This document shows, piece after piece, positions 47,144-57,900 of a DNA stretch of 64,000 bases; within the stretch, counting starts at the first letter, position 1, and the number at the start of each line of letters is the position of its first letter. Source of the stretch: Brachionus plicatilis. Its lineage: Eukaryota; Rotifera; Eurotatoria; Ploima; Brachionidae. The notes below the pieces were generated by a model, which was not told the DNA's origin, made no database searches, and saw only the letters and a program-made list of their open reading frames with translations. The translations under genes were made by a program, and so were the position numbers. Location: positions 3,621,222 through 3,685,221 of the forward strand of contig QEOQ01000508.1 in assembly GCA_010279815.1 (NCBI GenBank). The letters are read 5' to 3'.

Positions 47144-49528
47144 TTATTTCAACCAAAACATCTTCTTAAATGCTTCTTCATACTTTTTGTTCAAATTGTA
47201 GTATAAGATAACTGTGTAAATGTTTGAAATTGAATAAAACACCTCAGCAAATTCGAGATAATTACTGCATATTCGGCTGTTAAAAACACAATAATTTTCT
47301 CTATTAAAATAAGTTAATTTGACTATTAAGAAATGAATCGAAATGCACAAATGAAGAAATTTGAGAAGAAAAAGTATAAATAAATTTAGAACAATTGTTT
47401 TTATTATTCTTTTATCTTTTATTTCAGGATGTAATTTGACATCTTTTTTTTTGCCTTTCACCATTTTTTTGCCAATTAATTTTTTCAACTTAATCTTGCC
47501 ACGAAGAAAATAAAGCATCGCTATGTCTGTACCAATCATTGTCAAAGTCAAAAAAACATCATTTACCAAAAAGTTGAGAATAAAAAGGACAAAAAATACA
47601 TATGAAACAAGGCCATAGTATTTTATTTCAATGTTTATAATTGTTCTGAACCGGAGCAGCATGTGCTGAAAGGTGTTCTTATTTGGAAATTCCACATATT
47701 CCTTTTCATCTCCAACAAAATAGTTTGTATTTATTTGAGCCACAAAAACTTTTTCCACCGAAAGCATCAAACTGATTAACACAAAAACGCTAATGAACCA
47801 TTTAAGTCTTTTTTTATTTTTTTCATTTCCATTGAGAATAAAAATTTTGTCAGATACTAAACTAGACAATCTGATCCATGATAGAAGTATAATTGACATA
47901 TTGGACAATATTTTCAGACAGTTAAGAAAAAATTCCACAAATATTATTTCATATAGTTGAACAAAGTAATTATGGGCTATGGTAGAGCAAAATATTCCAT
48001 TCGGATAGACACATTTATTCATCAAGTGCAGCATGTACAAAAAAAAATAAGCCAAATTGGCGACTGAATTTGCCAACATGGTAAAATTTAAAATTTTGAA
48101 TTTTTTCTCCTTGTCCTCTTTGATAATACGGACAATTATTTGAACATTTATGAAATTGGTGACCAGTCCAACTGTTGAAATGACTGGCAATAGAACAATA
48201 GACATAAAGTTAAAATACTCAGATGTGTACAACATGTCATTTGATGTAAAAGTTGGTCCAACATGCTGCTGTCTACATTTGTTTAGTTTTTCTTCAAAAG
48301 CGCAGTTTTCTTCACTCAGATTTGTATTCGACCAGCACACTTGTGAATAGGAAGCTATAAAACTGCTAGACAAGGTATCTTCACCAATTAAGCTGAAAAA
48401 AAGGGACTTGCTTGAATTGAATGATCTTTGGAGCCACATGATGGTACAAGTGCATTCTAGTTTTGGTGCTGTGATGTAAATAAAAATTCTTGGATTTAGA
48501 ATAACATTTTTAAAGAGACAAATGTCTTCTTCGGAAAAAAAGTAATTTTCGGTTTTAAAATCCACAATCAAATAGTCTCTATTGAATTCAAGTCCATTAA
48601 GCCAGTCCATTCCATTGGAGAAAAAAAAGCGAAAATCTTCCAAGTCTAACCTGATCAATTTTATATTGAGTAATTTTTTAAATGTTTCCTTTTCAATTTT
48701 GTCCACAGAACCACTTACTGAAAGCAAACTGATGCCATTAAATATTTCTGGACTTAGAACCGAGTCGTCTAATCTGACTCGGTATGATGCTAGAAATAAT
48801 CTATCCACTGAACTTTGGATGCTTTGATTTACATGAATAAAGGAAATAATGTTTCTTTTTAGGAAAACATTTGATAAACCATCGAATTGAATTGATTCAA
48901 TATTTGATCCAGAAAAAATAAATGGACACATGTTGGCCTCATATCTAGTTGTAAAGGTGCATACTAAATTGATAAGTCCGCGAAAAAAATCGTGCAAATT
49001 TTTTAATAGAGAACAATTTTTTACAGACTCGTTTTGAAATAAGAGGTGAAAATTGGAGTAGAAAAGTGTTATTTGATAAAATTTATAAAATTCTAAAATA
49101 TTATGAAAAATGTTTTTTTGAACTTGGATGCCTTGGATGTTGGCAAAATTCAAATACAATGGTGAAGACAAATTGCTTATCGCTTGGCTTTTTTTTTCAC
49201 CAAAATTAAATTGTAGTGAAGAATCAAGGATTAGATGTAGACTTGGAAAAAAGTTTAGAATAAAATTTATGTCCGAACTATCAATGCAGTTCAATTGTAC
49301 TTGATTGAATGACTGAAAATTTTTAACTTCAACTAAAATCGAGTACTTTTTGTTACCAAAAATATTGATAGTTTCAGACCTCATTTTAAAATGGCTTTTA
49401 ATCATCTTTGTACATTGATCCTTGGATAAATAGCTTTGGTTATTAAAATGAATCAAATTATTTTGTTGATTAGAAGAACAGTCTGAAAATTTAATTGAGA
49501 CCAAAATTAGATATAAAAAAAAATTCAT
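47144..49528 (-). CDS. LRR-ectodomain seven-transmembrane receptor, intronless
   Basis: A single open frame of 794 residues. The signal peptide is about 1-17. An ectodomain of about 420 residues has degenerate leucine-rich spacing and ends in an LRRCT-like cap: C359-x-C361-x3-W365-L, then C398, C409 and C418. Seven hydrophobic segments follow, at about 440-468, 478-503, 525-552, 576-597, 638-676 (long, TM5), 709-737 and 755-778, then a short basic tail ending FKKMFWLK. This layout resembles LRR-containing GPCRs (LGR-like), but the rhodopsin-family DRY and NPxxY motifs are not visible (WIRLSS follows TM3, SNIYTVILYY stands in TM7). A Cys-rich hinge precedes TM1. The lack of introns contrasts with its neighbours and suggests a retro-derived or lineage-expanded receptor family. 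Ligand and function are unknown. Confidence 0.82.
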   Translation of the reverse strand: MNFFLYLILVSIKFSDCSSNQQNNLIHFNNQSYLSKDQCTKMIKSHFKMRSETINIFGNKKYSILVEVKNFQSFNQVQLNCIDSSDINFILNFFPSLHLILDSSLQFNFGEKKSQAISNLSSPLYLNFANIQGIQVQKNIFHNILEFYKFYQITLFYSNFHLLFQNESVKNCSLLKNLHDFFRGLINLVCTFTTRYEANMCPFIFSGSNIESIQFDGLSNVFLKRNIISFIHVNQSIQSSVDRLFLASYRVRLDDSVLSPEIFNGISLLSVSGSVDKIEKETFKKLLNIKLIRLDLEDFRFFFSNGMDWLNGLEFNRDYLIVDFKTENYFFSEEDICLFKNVILNPRIFIYITAPKLECTCTIMWLQRSFNSSKSLFFSLIGEDTLSSSFIASYSQVCWSNTNLSEENCAFEEKLNKCRQQHVGPTFTSNDMLYTSEYFNFMSIVLLPVISTVGLVTNFINVQIIVRIIKEDKEKKFKILNFTMLANSVANLAYFFLYMLHLMNKCVYPNGIFCSTIAHNYFVQLYEIIFVEFFLNCLKILSNMSIILLSWIRLSSLVSDKIFILNGNEKNKKRLKWFISVFVLISLMLSVEKVFVAQINTNYFVGDEKEYVEFPNKNTFQHMLLRFRTIINIEIKYYGLVSYVFFVLFILNFLVNDVFLTLTMIGTDIAMLYFLRGKIKLKKLIGKKMVKGKKKDVKLHPEIKDKRIIKTIVLNLFILFLLKFLHLCISIHFLIVKLTYFNRENYCVFNSRICSNYLEFAEVFYSISNIYTVILYYNLNKKYEEAFKKMFWLK

Positions 49529-49559
49529 TTTTATCTAAACTGATTGAAACAAAAATGTT

Positions 49560-50050
49560 TTTATAAACCTGCTTTCACTTCATGTAAGAAAAAAATATGA
49601 TGATTATTAAAATTTAAAAGTTAAATTTGGGCTCTAATGTATGGATGATTTTAAAATTTTGAAATTGATGTCAAGTTTTATTAAAGATTTATTTATTGCT
49701 GCATTTTTAAATATTTTCAAAAATTTAAAAAGAATTTAAATAAAATTTTGTTTTTACGAAATTGCGAATTTTTTGTTTTTAAAAAATTGCGAAGTTCTAA
49801 ATGAAATTCCATTAACCATTTAAAAATATCTTTAAATGGAAATATTAAATGAAAAAAAATTAATTACTTTTATGTTTATTTTTATCTTCAAACGAATTTT
49901 ATATAATAAAAAAAGAAAGCTCGAGAGAGTCCTAGGACTAAATCCCTAATTTTTTATATTTAGAAAAAAAATATAATAAAGAGTTTATGAAGTAAAATAA
50001 ATATTTAACAATATTTTAACTTTTTTGCGTAATTTTAATGTTAATATTTT
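49560..50050. other. Upstream region of the LRR/7TM receptor gene
   Basis: AT-rich; nothing specific recognised. The promoter of the receptor gene should lie here. Confidence 0.4.
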
Positions 50051-50052
50051 TG

Positions 50053-53000
50053 ATTAAAAATAAAAAAAAAACAATTAGTACTTCATTTATTATTAAAAAA
50101 AAATAAATTCAAAATCAAAATCAAAAAACCATTTTTAAAAAATTTAGTTTTTACAAAAAAACAAAATTAAAATTTATGTTATTTATAATTAACAGTATAA
50201 ATCTTGAAAACCATGGAAAGACAATGAGATTTAAATATTAAATAAACATTTTCTTTTTTGTACTTTTTGTACATTTTCTAAATTTAAATTTATTTGACTC
50301 TGTTTCTTTTTGTACTTTATCAGTATTTGAATAACTATTTAAAAAATTAAACTTGGTCCGGGGCAGAGTCCTGCTTTAGGGATTCGGGTATGTCATAGAT
50401 TAGAGAAATATTAGTTCAAATTAAAATTAATATTTAAATTATTAATTAATTAAAATCTTTATTTTAAACATGAAATAGAACAGAAAGTACAGAAAGTACA
50501 AAAAGGAAGAAAGGATTTTTGCTTTTTAATATTCTCATTGTCTGAACCTCAAATAAATTTAATTTTAATTACAAGATTTGATGAAATAGTTAAGAAATAA
50601 TTTGAAAGTGTGTTTTAAATTTTAAAAAAATTTAAGAAACAGAAGAAAAAATATTATTTTTTCAAATTTTTTAATTATAAAAATTAAATTTTCTTTTTTT
50701 TTAATGAAGTTATGTACATCAGGGATATGCATTGACGATTTTCATCTAATTCTCTTAATTTTATATAAATTACATTATTTTTAGAAAAATTTCGTAAAAC
50801 CCTCATTGTAGATTAATTACTTAATTGAAGAAGGAAGATTGTAAAATTTGTAAATTTAAACATTTTTTGAAATAATATTTTTTTTCTAAATCTAAGACGT
50901 AAACATTAATAACTGTTTATTTAAACTCAAATTAAATATCTCACTTATGACTTAAAAATTATGAAAATTTGAAAAATGTTTTAAATGAGAATGTCAATTT
51001 TCGAAAAATTCTTCAGCGAAAGCATTAAGACTATTTTATAGTTTTTAAATAATAAAATTGTATTTTTAAATTTAAAGGCTTCTATATTGGTTTTTTATTA
51101 CGATTTAATATCTTTGCTAAATTGTCTTTTTAAAAAAACAATAAATTAGTTGAAATCTTTTAGTATAATTAAGGTCTCATGACAAATTTTTCAGAAAATT
51201 CAGAGCTGTTATTTTAATTCTTGTTTCAGATCAAATAAAATATCAATTCCCTCTGCTTTAATTGACAAATGAAGCCAAATGCAATCTTCTTTAAAAGCTG
51301 CATTAAATAAATAATTGCTGTAGACAACACTTATTCGTCGATCTATAGTAAATTAAAAATATATAATTTTTACTAATATTAATACTAGAAAGATTCTGGT
51401 GTCAATTTTGCACTTTTCAATGATCTCTTATCTAAAATTTAGCTTTAAAGAAAAATTTTTTGTTCAAAAAAAAAATTTAATTTAGCCAGCAGTCAAAATT
51501 TGTAAATCAGAATCTGTTCTTTCAGAATTTATGTCTAAAAAGTAAAAGAAAAAAGCAATCTAAGTTTATCAGTTATAAATACTTTATCTATATATTTATT
51601 TTGAATTTAATTAACTTCCTTTAGGATAAACAAAAACAAAAATCATAAAAAAAAATTTTCATAAAAACTAAAATAAAAAAAATTTAAAAGCATTTCAATT
51701 TTAAGAAAATGAAGAAGAAAATAGTATTGAAATAAAGCTATGAAATTTATTTAGGTCTTATCAATTCTTTTAAAAATAAACGATACTCTTTAAATCTAAA
51801 GCTTTCTAGACACAGTTTGATAATTTCAAAAATTCCATTATTAATGAAAAAATGCTTCTTAACTCTCTTTTTAGACTACCTTGTACATTACTGATTAGTT
51901 AAAGTGGTTTTACCAAAATTTAAGCGAATTAGCCAAAATTTTAGTAAATTTACGGGAATTCCGGTAATTTTACGTAAAATCGCATAAGTGAAAAACAGTC
52001 AATTAACCAGAACTTAACTGATTTTACGTAAAATTTCGTAAAAACAAAAGGGGCCAAAAAAATCCAAAATTTTGCAATTTTTTTACTTTTTTTTCAATAT
52101 AAATATAAAATTTTAAATAAAAAAAATTATATTTTTTACCAAAATTTTCGGAAATTTTTATTGATTTTAGTGAAAAAAAGTTAAAAAAAAGAAAAATTTA
52201 CATTAAGTTTTTTTTATCGTAATTATAAGATACATAAATTTTGTTATTTGATCAGCCGCTATTTTTCTCAATTGAAATTTCAATTACCAAATTTATCAAA
52301 GTGTAGAATTTCAAAGAGGAATAAACTTTAACTTAAATTTCAATCTTTTTACGGAAATAATTTCAAAATTTGACTTTTTATAAATTTTCTTAGTTTGTTA
52401 ACAATCCCTCTGCGAAATGCTAAAAATTGCACCAATATGCTAAATATTAGATGAGGCTCAAAAAATCTTCATTTTGATTCAACTGCCTAATTTATTTGCA
52501 GAGTTTTTGCGGAGCCTCATCTTACATTCAGCATGTTTGCTGTATTATTTATCATTTTACAGAGAGATTTGATCATATATGTTCAAAGGTTTTAAACAAA
52601 ATGATTTTTGTTTTAAAATTATTTAAATTTTTGATCAGATTTGTTTAATTCTAAACTTCAAGATACCATAAAATTCTTTATTATTTAAAGCTTGTAATAT
52701 CCTTGATTAAAATCAGACTTGTTTATAAGTCTGAGTTTATAAGTCTAAGAATGGAAAAATATTAGTTGTAATTGTTGGTTTTTGTAAAAATCATTACAAA
52801 TGCTTTTAATTTAAATATTTGTGATTTTCCCGAAGTTGATTTGAAAATTGAAGGCAATCATAAAAGCGAACATTCAAAGATAGCAAAGCCAGCGTGAAAA
52901 AAAAGTAAACCACCCAAATTATCTAAAATTGATACATTAACAATTGCTCATTACAATCATCAACATCATCTATACGAGCCTATACATCATCAGAACAACT

Positions 53001-53731
53001 ATAAAATTAAGTATTAAATATAAAATTAAGAGAATTAGATGAAAATCGTCAATGCATATCCCTGATGTACATAACTTCATTAAAAAAAAAGAAAATTTAA
53101 TTTTTATAATTAAAAAATTTGAAAAAATAATATTTTTTCTTCTGTTTCTTAAATTTTTTTAAAATTTAAAACACACTTTCAAATTATTTCTTAACTATTT
53201 CATCAAATCTTGTAATTAAAATTAAATTTATTTGAGGTTCAGACAATGAGAATATTAAAAAGCAAAAATCCTTTCTTCCTTTTTGTACTTTCTGTACTTT
53301 CTGTTCTATTTCATGTTTAAAATAAAGATTTTAATTAATTAATAATTTAAATATTAATTTTAATTTGAACTAATATTTCTCTAATCTATGACATACCCGA
53401 ATCCCTAAAGCAGGACTCTGCCCCGGACCAAGTTTAATTTTTTAAATAGTTATTCAAATACTGATAAAGTACAAAAAGAAACAGAGTCAAATAAATTTAA
53501 ATTTAGAAAATGTACAAAAAGTACAAAAAAGAAAATGTTTATTTAATATTTAAATCTCATTGTCTTTCCATGGTTTTCAAGATTTATACTGTTAATTATA
53601 AATAACATAAATTTTAATTTTGTTTTTTTGTAAAAACTAAATTTTTTAAAAATGGTTTTTTGATTTTGATTTTGAATTTATTTTTTTTTAATAATAAATG
53701 AAGTACTAATTGTTTTTTTTTTATTTTTAAT
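50053..53731. mobile_element. 3.7 kb element with 714-bp, length-matched inverted arms
   Basis: Arms 50053-50766 and 53018-53731 are reverse complements of exactly equal length, and every stretch I compared was identical. They include a GC-richer block, CTTGGTCCGGGGCAGAGTCC, then GCTTTAGGGATTCGGGTATG. The 2251-bp spacer has no coding frame; it contains TTTACGTAA-rich sequence related to MITE family C (51895-52060). The equal length with no visible indels implies a young duplication, gene conversion between arms or an assembly fold. No target duplication was seen at the flanks. Confidence 0.88.
51895..52070. repeat. MITE family C-like end rich in TTTACGTAAA
   Basis: Begins GTTAAAGTGGTTTTACC, close to the TAAAGTGGTGATTTG start at 26857, and continues with several TTTACG / ACGTAAA motifs and AAAAGGGGCCAAAAAA. 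It lies within the spacer of the 3.7 kb inverted element. The opposite end was not found. Confidence 0.5.
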
Positions 53732-53754
53732 AATAAAAAAGAACGGAAAATATT

Positions 53755-53960
53755 GCATGGGAACGGCAAATTCTATGTGTCGACCGGTCATTCTAATTAA
53801 TTAATTTTAATTAAATTGCCAGCGATCGCCGTTGCTTCCGAAATAGACAAAGTGGCACCTTTTCAGACACCCTTACCCGTTCTTTCATGTGAATTAGGCG
53901 GCTAAATGAATAATTAGCCGTTCCATTAACAAAGTGGCACCTTTTAAGATACCTCATTAG
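53755..53960. repeat. GC-richer patch with direct repeat ACAAAGTGGCACCTTTT
   Basis: ACAAAGTGGCACCTTTT occurs at 53847 and 53929, 82 bp apart. GAACGGC (53761) and GCCGTTCC (53916) are mirrored. The patch directly follows the right arm of the 3.7 kb element, and its origin is unknown. Confidence 0.5.
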
Positions 53961-54519
53961 CTAATCTATCCAATTCAAAAGTTAAAATTTCCCTTTAATG
54001 CCTCATTTTGAACACTTTTTTTAAGAGAAATAAAAGAAGAAATAAAAAAAGTGGTCCTAAAATTTTATTGAGCATTTTCTCTTGTTTCAGAATCTGTATA
54101 AAAAAGTAAGGGGTCGGGGTGGAAACCGCGGACTAGATACAAAAATAGTGAAAAAATACCATTTTTTTACCATTTTTTGCTAAAATATCTATCTATTGGT
54201 AAACTAATAGATTAAATTGATACATCATTTTGTAAATGAGACTGTATGCTTTCAAAATATCTACATATTAATAAGGTTATGTCTATTAGAACATGAGATA
54301 TTTTAGCTAATGTATACTATAAGGTAACTTTTTTTTTTTTTTTAATTTTGAGGGGGGTGGGATCAAAATTTATTTTTTTTTGACAATACCTAAAAAATCA
54401 TTTTTTCAAGATTTTCAAGTATGCAGATTAATATTTTAAAGTAGGTTTGCTGAAATTCAGATAGTGCTGTAGTTTTGCTACGCGAGAACCTTATCAGTTC
54501 TCTTACTTCTGTAATTTGT

Positions 54520-54590
54520 CTTTTATGTGCTACCATAGGCCCGCCTCCGCAAGCTTGATTGCCGTAGCTTATTATTATTATTATTTTAAA
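54520..54590 (+). repeat. LINE 3' end with TTA microsatellite
   Basis: GCTACCATAGGCCCGCCTCC, then GCAAGCTTGATTGCCGTAGC and a TTA run, matching the LINE ends at 47030 and 45038. The overlapping minus-strand open frame is an artefact of this tail. Confidence 0.75.
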
Positions 54591-54964
54591 TACTGATAGT
54601 TTAATTAGAATTTCTATTTTTCCAAACATAATATGAAAATGCATTAATTTTTTTTTTAAATTAATAAATTGGCATTGTAAATGGGCTCGATTTCGAACAC
54701 TGCATTTTCCATTTTCAGTTTAAGACTCTTAAAAACATCTCATTAAAATTTTAGATTTAAAAAAAAAGTAATTGTAAATAATGCTTTTTTGATGAGAATT
54801 TCACTTTTGATCTTATGACTTTTTAAATTATAATTTAATCAAAGAATTATTATTCTAAAAACTTTAAAACTGTTCAAAAAAATTTTAGTTCCTAATAAAA
54901 AAAATAATTTCTAATATTTTAGATATTTTATAAAATCAAATTTTTTATTGATAAAATTCGAAGT

Positions 54965-57900
54965 TCATTTACATAAAAACCAATCATCTGATGTAAGCTT
55001 TGGATATCCACTCTCCATTCGATTTAATCTTTCATCAAATTTGTACATTCTAAAAAATTAACTTTAATTTATAGAATCTCTCAAGAATAAAATTAAAAAA
55101 CAACTTTTCATTATTGAAGAAATACTGATAGCCATTATATCTAAAAGAGGCGTCAACGTGCATTGATAGACCATCAAAAATAGTTGAAGTCCGATGGATA
55201 TTTTTGATTTTCAGATTTTCGACATCCAATTCGTACAAGAGCCAATTCTTATTTTAAATTGGTTAAATCAATAAAGAAATCTTAAAAAATAATTTACTTT
55301 AAACAAATAAATTTTTTTGTTTTTATAAGCAGCTGCATATGGATGCTTTGGGTACAAAAAGTCGTCTATTTTTTTTGGAAAGCCCGGAAGTAACTGACTC
55401 CTTCGATAAGCATATATTTTTATATCTAAAATTTTTTTGAAAAATTGAAATTTGAGTAAAAAGGAAGAATGATTTCACCATGAAAAAACCAAATAATTCC
55501 TTTGTCATCAATTAAGCCGCCTCGGGCCTCTGATGGTAACCCTCTGTAGACTCTACTTAGGCTCTCTTTTTTCCATGATCTAGATCCCAAATCGAACTTG
55601 TAGAAACCATGATCATCATCAAGAATCGCATATACTGTAGACCAATCGGGACCCAAAAAAACTGCTTGCTTTTCCAAATGGCACGGCAAAAAATCCCAAT
55701 ATTTATTTATGTGTGGCTTTTTTTATTTAAAATTTAAAATTTAGTCAGACTTGAACAAGAGTTTAAAAAAAATATTCGAAATTCAAGCAAGTATTTTGAC
55801 TTTTAAAAATTTAAAAAAATTTAAGTGAAACCTGGCTTTTTAGATAAAATTTTTATTTTAAAAAAGGAAAATCTTCACTTGTTGCTGTATAGAACTTCAG
55901 GCTGCAAAAGCTAAGAAGCTAGACTTAGATATTTGGTTGAACATTGACAAAAAAAATTAGAGTTGATTAAAAGTCAAAAATTAACTTAAAAATTTGGTAA
56001 AAGTAAACCGAAGTCGACTTTTGAATTTTAATTATCTAAAGTCAAAATTGACTATAACCTTATAATTTTTTTTTTAAATATCGTATACCCTTGCAGTGAG
56101 ATGCGTGCCCTTAAACCCGAATATCAGGTTTTAAACCATGCGCCGACTACCATCTAACCCATGTTATAATGATATTAAAAAGAAGACCATGTCTTTAAAC
56201 CTGGTATTCGGGTTTAAGTGCATCGTTTATAACCAAAAATCAAAAATAGACCCAGGGTTTATACCCAAAAATCAGATTCAAAAGCAGCGTTAAAAAATAA
56301 AATCTACGAGAGCGCTAAATTTAGGTTTTGGTTTTAAGAGCTGGGGTAAAAATTAAAACAATTTTAAAATAAATAAATAATTTTAATTATTTTTTTAATT
56401 ACAAAAATATGAGTTTCGTTTTTAGATGCGGGTACAAAAATTAAGAAATATTATAAAAAATCGAAATTCAAAGGTTAAAATGATGAAAAATTTTAAAAAA
56501 TACTAGACTACTTATTGGGGTTTTTTTTTTTTTGAGTTTTTGGGTGGTCGATGATGGAATAGTTGCTAATGATCGAGTTAGTACATCGGTTGATTCACCT
56601 GTGGATTGAATTGAATTGGAAAATGTACGTGTCATACCATCAACTTCTCCTATATCGTCCCAATCATCTTCAAGTCAATCAAGAGTTGAACAAACTACAG
56701 CCAAGCCCATTGCTTCAAGCTCACCATCATCCTCAGGAGAATCCTAAATAGCTCAACCAGAACCTACCCAAACTGATTTTTGGGTATAAACCCTGGGTCT
56801 ATTTTGAGGCACGCATCTCACTGCAAGGGTATACGGTAAGTTTAAGGAATTTTTTATGAAATTTCTATACGAGGTTTTTTAAAAAATTTGAATAAAAAGC
56901 TAATTTTTTAATTTCAGATAAAATAAGAACTTGAATTTGTGGTGTAACCTGAAGTTTATTTTATTTATTTATTTATTCTAATAATTTTAAAGCCCCATGG
57001 GCAGAATAGTAATTCTTAAAAATGGAAAGTAGAGAGTAAAACAAAATATAAAATTTAATAACAAATGAAAGAAAAACAATTATGAAAAAGATCATGTTCA
57101 AAAGATTTTGTTAAAAAAATATTTTAAATTATTTTTTGGTTTGTTGCAGAAGCATTTTCTATTGTTAATAGTTAACAATGTCTGAAAAAACTGCAAAAAT
57201 CTTATTTATGCTGAATTACTTACAGTAATGCTACGCCATGATGATTTTACGTGAATTTACGTAATTTTACTGTAAATTCTAAAAGGGCAAAAAAAAGCTG
57301 CTATTTTTCTTGCAATTTCAGAAGTTTCAGCCTTTGATTTGGTGCTTTTTGGTGGGTTTGAAGTCGGAAAGCACCAAATCTTAGGTGATAAAATGGCTGA
57401 TCAGAAACTAAAACTAGTGTCTAATCAACGAAAATGTATTCTTTGAAATCACAGTCTCTATAATGATAAAACCCAATCAAACGCTGAAGCTTCTGAAAGT
57501 TTGTCAGCTTAGGACTTTTTCTTAAACGTCTCAGTCTAAATCCTTAATTTAAGCTATTTTGATTTTGAATGAGCTGAAAGATTCACTTAGAAAGCTGAGA
57601 ATAAAAAATGAACAAGAAGCAATTATGCCGACAATTGATTGTCAAAAAAGCTTGGGTTACGAAAAATGCCAATCTTATGGACCTATAGGACATTTAAAAA
57701 AATTTTTATAAAATACTATTCCTCATTAAAATTTAAATCTTCAAAAGTGGCAATCAAGAAAATAAGGAGATTGGTGTGATCACAAAAAAAATTACGTTTT
57801 ATAATTAGTACTCAAATAATAAAAGTACGTAAAATAAAGTTTTTTTATTTTATGATAAAAAAAAGCTAAAAAAATATAAAAAAAGTTTATTTTTTAAAAA

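Noticed and set aside
48150..48827. Plus-strand frames inside the LRR/7TM receptor gene
   Set aside because: Antisense shadows of a 794-residue frame with signal peptide and seven helices.
50053..53731. Inverted element as a Maverick/Polinton
   Set aside because: Arm length would fit, but there is no coding capacity for the polymerase, integrase or packaging genes, and no 6-bp target duplication at the flanks.
54390..54644. 84-codon minus-strand frame
   Set aside because: It reads the complement of a LINE 3' tail and its microsatellite.
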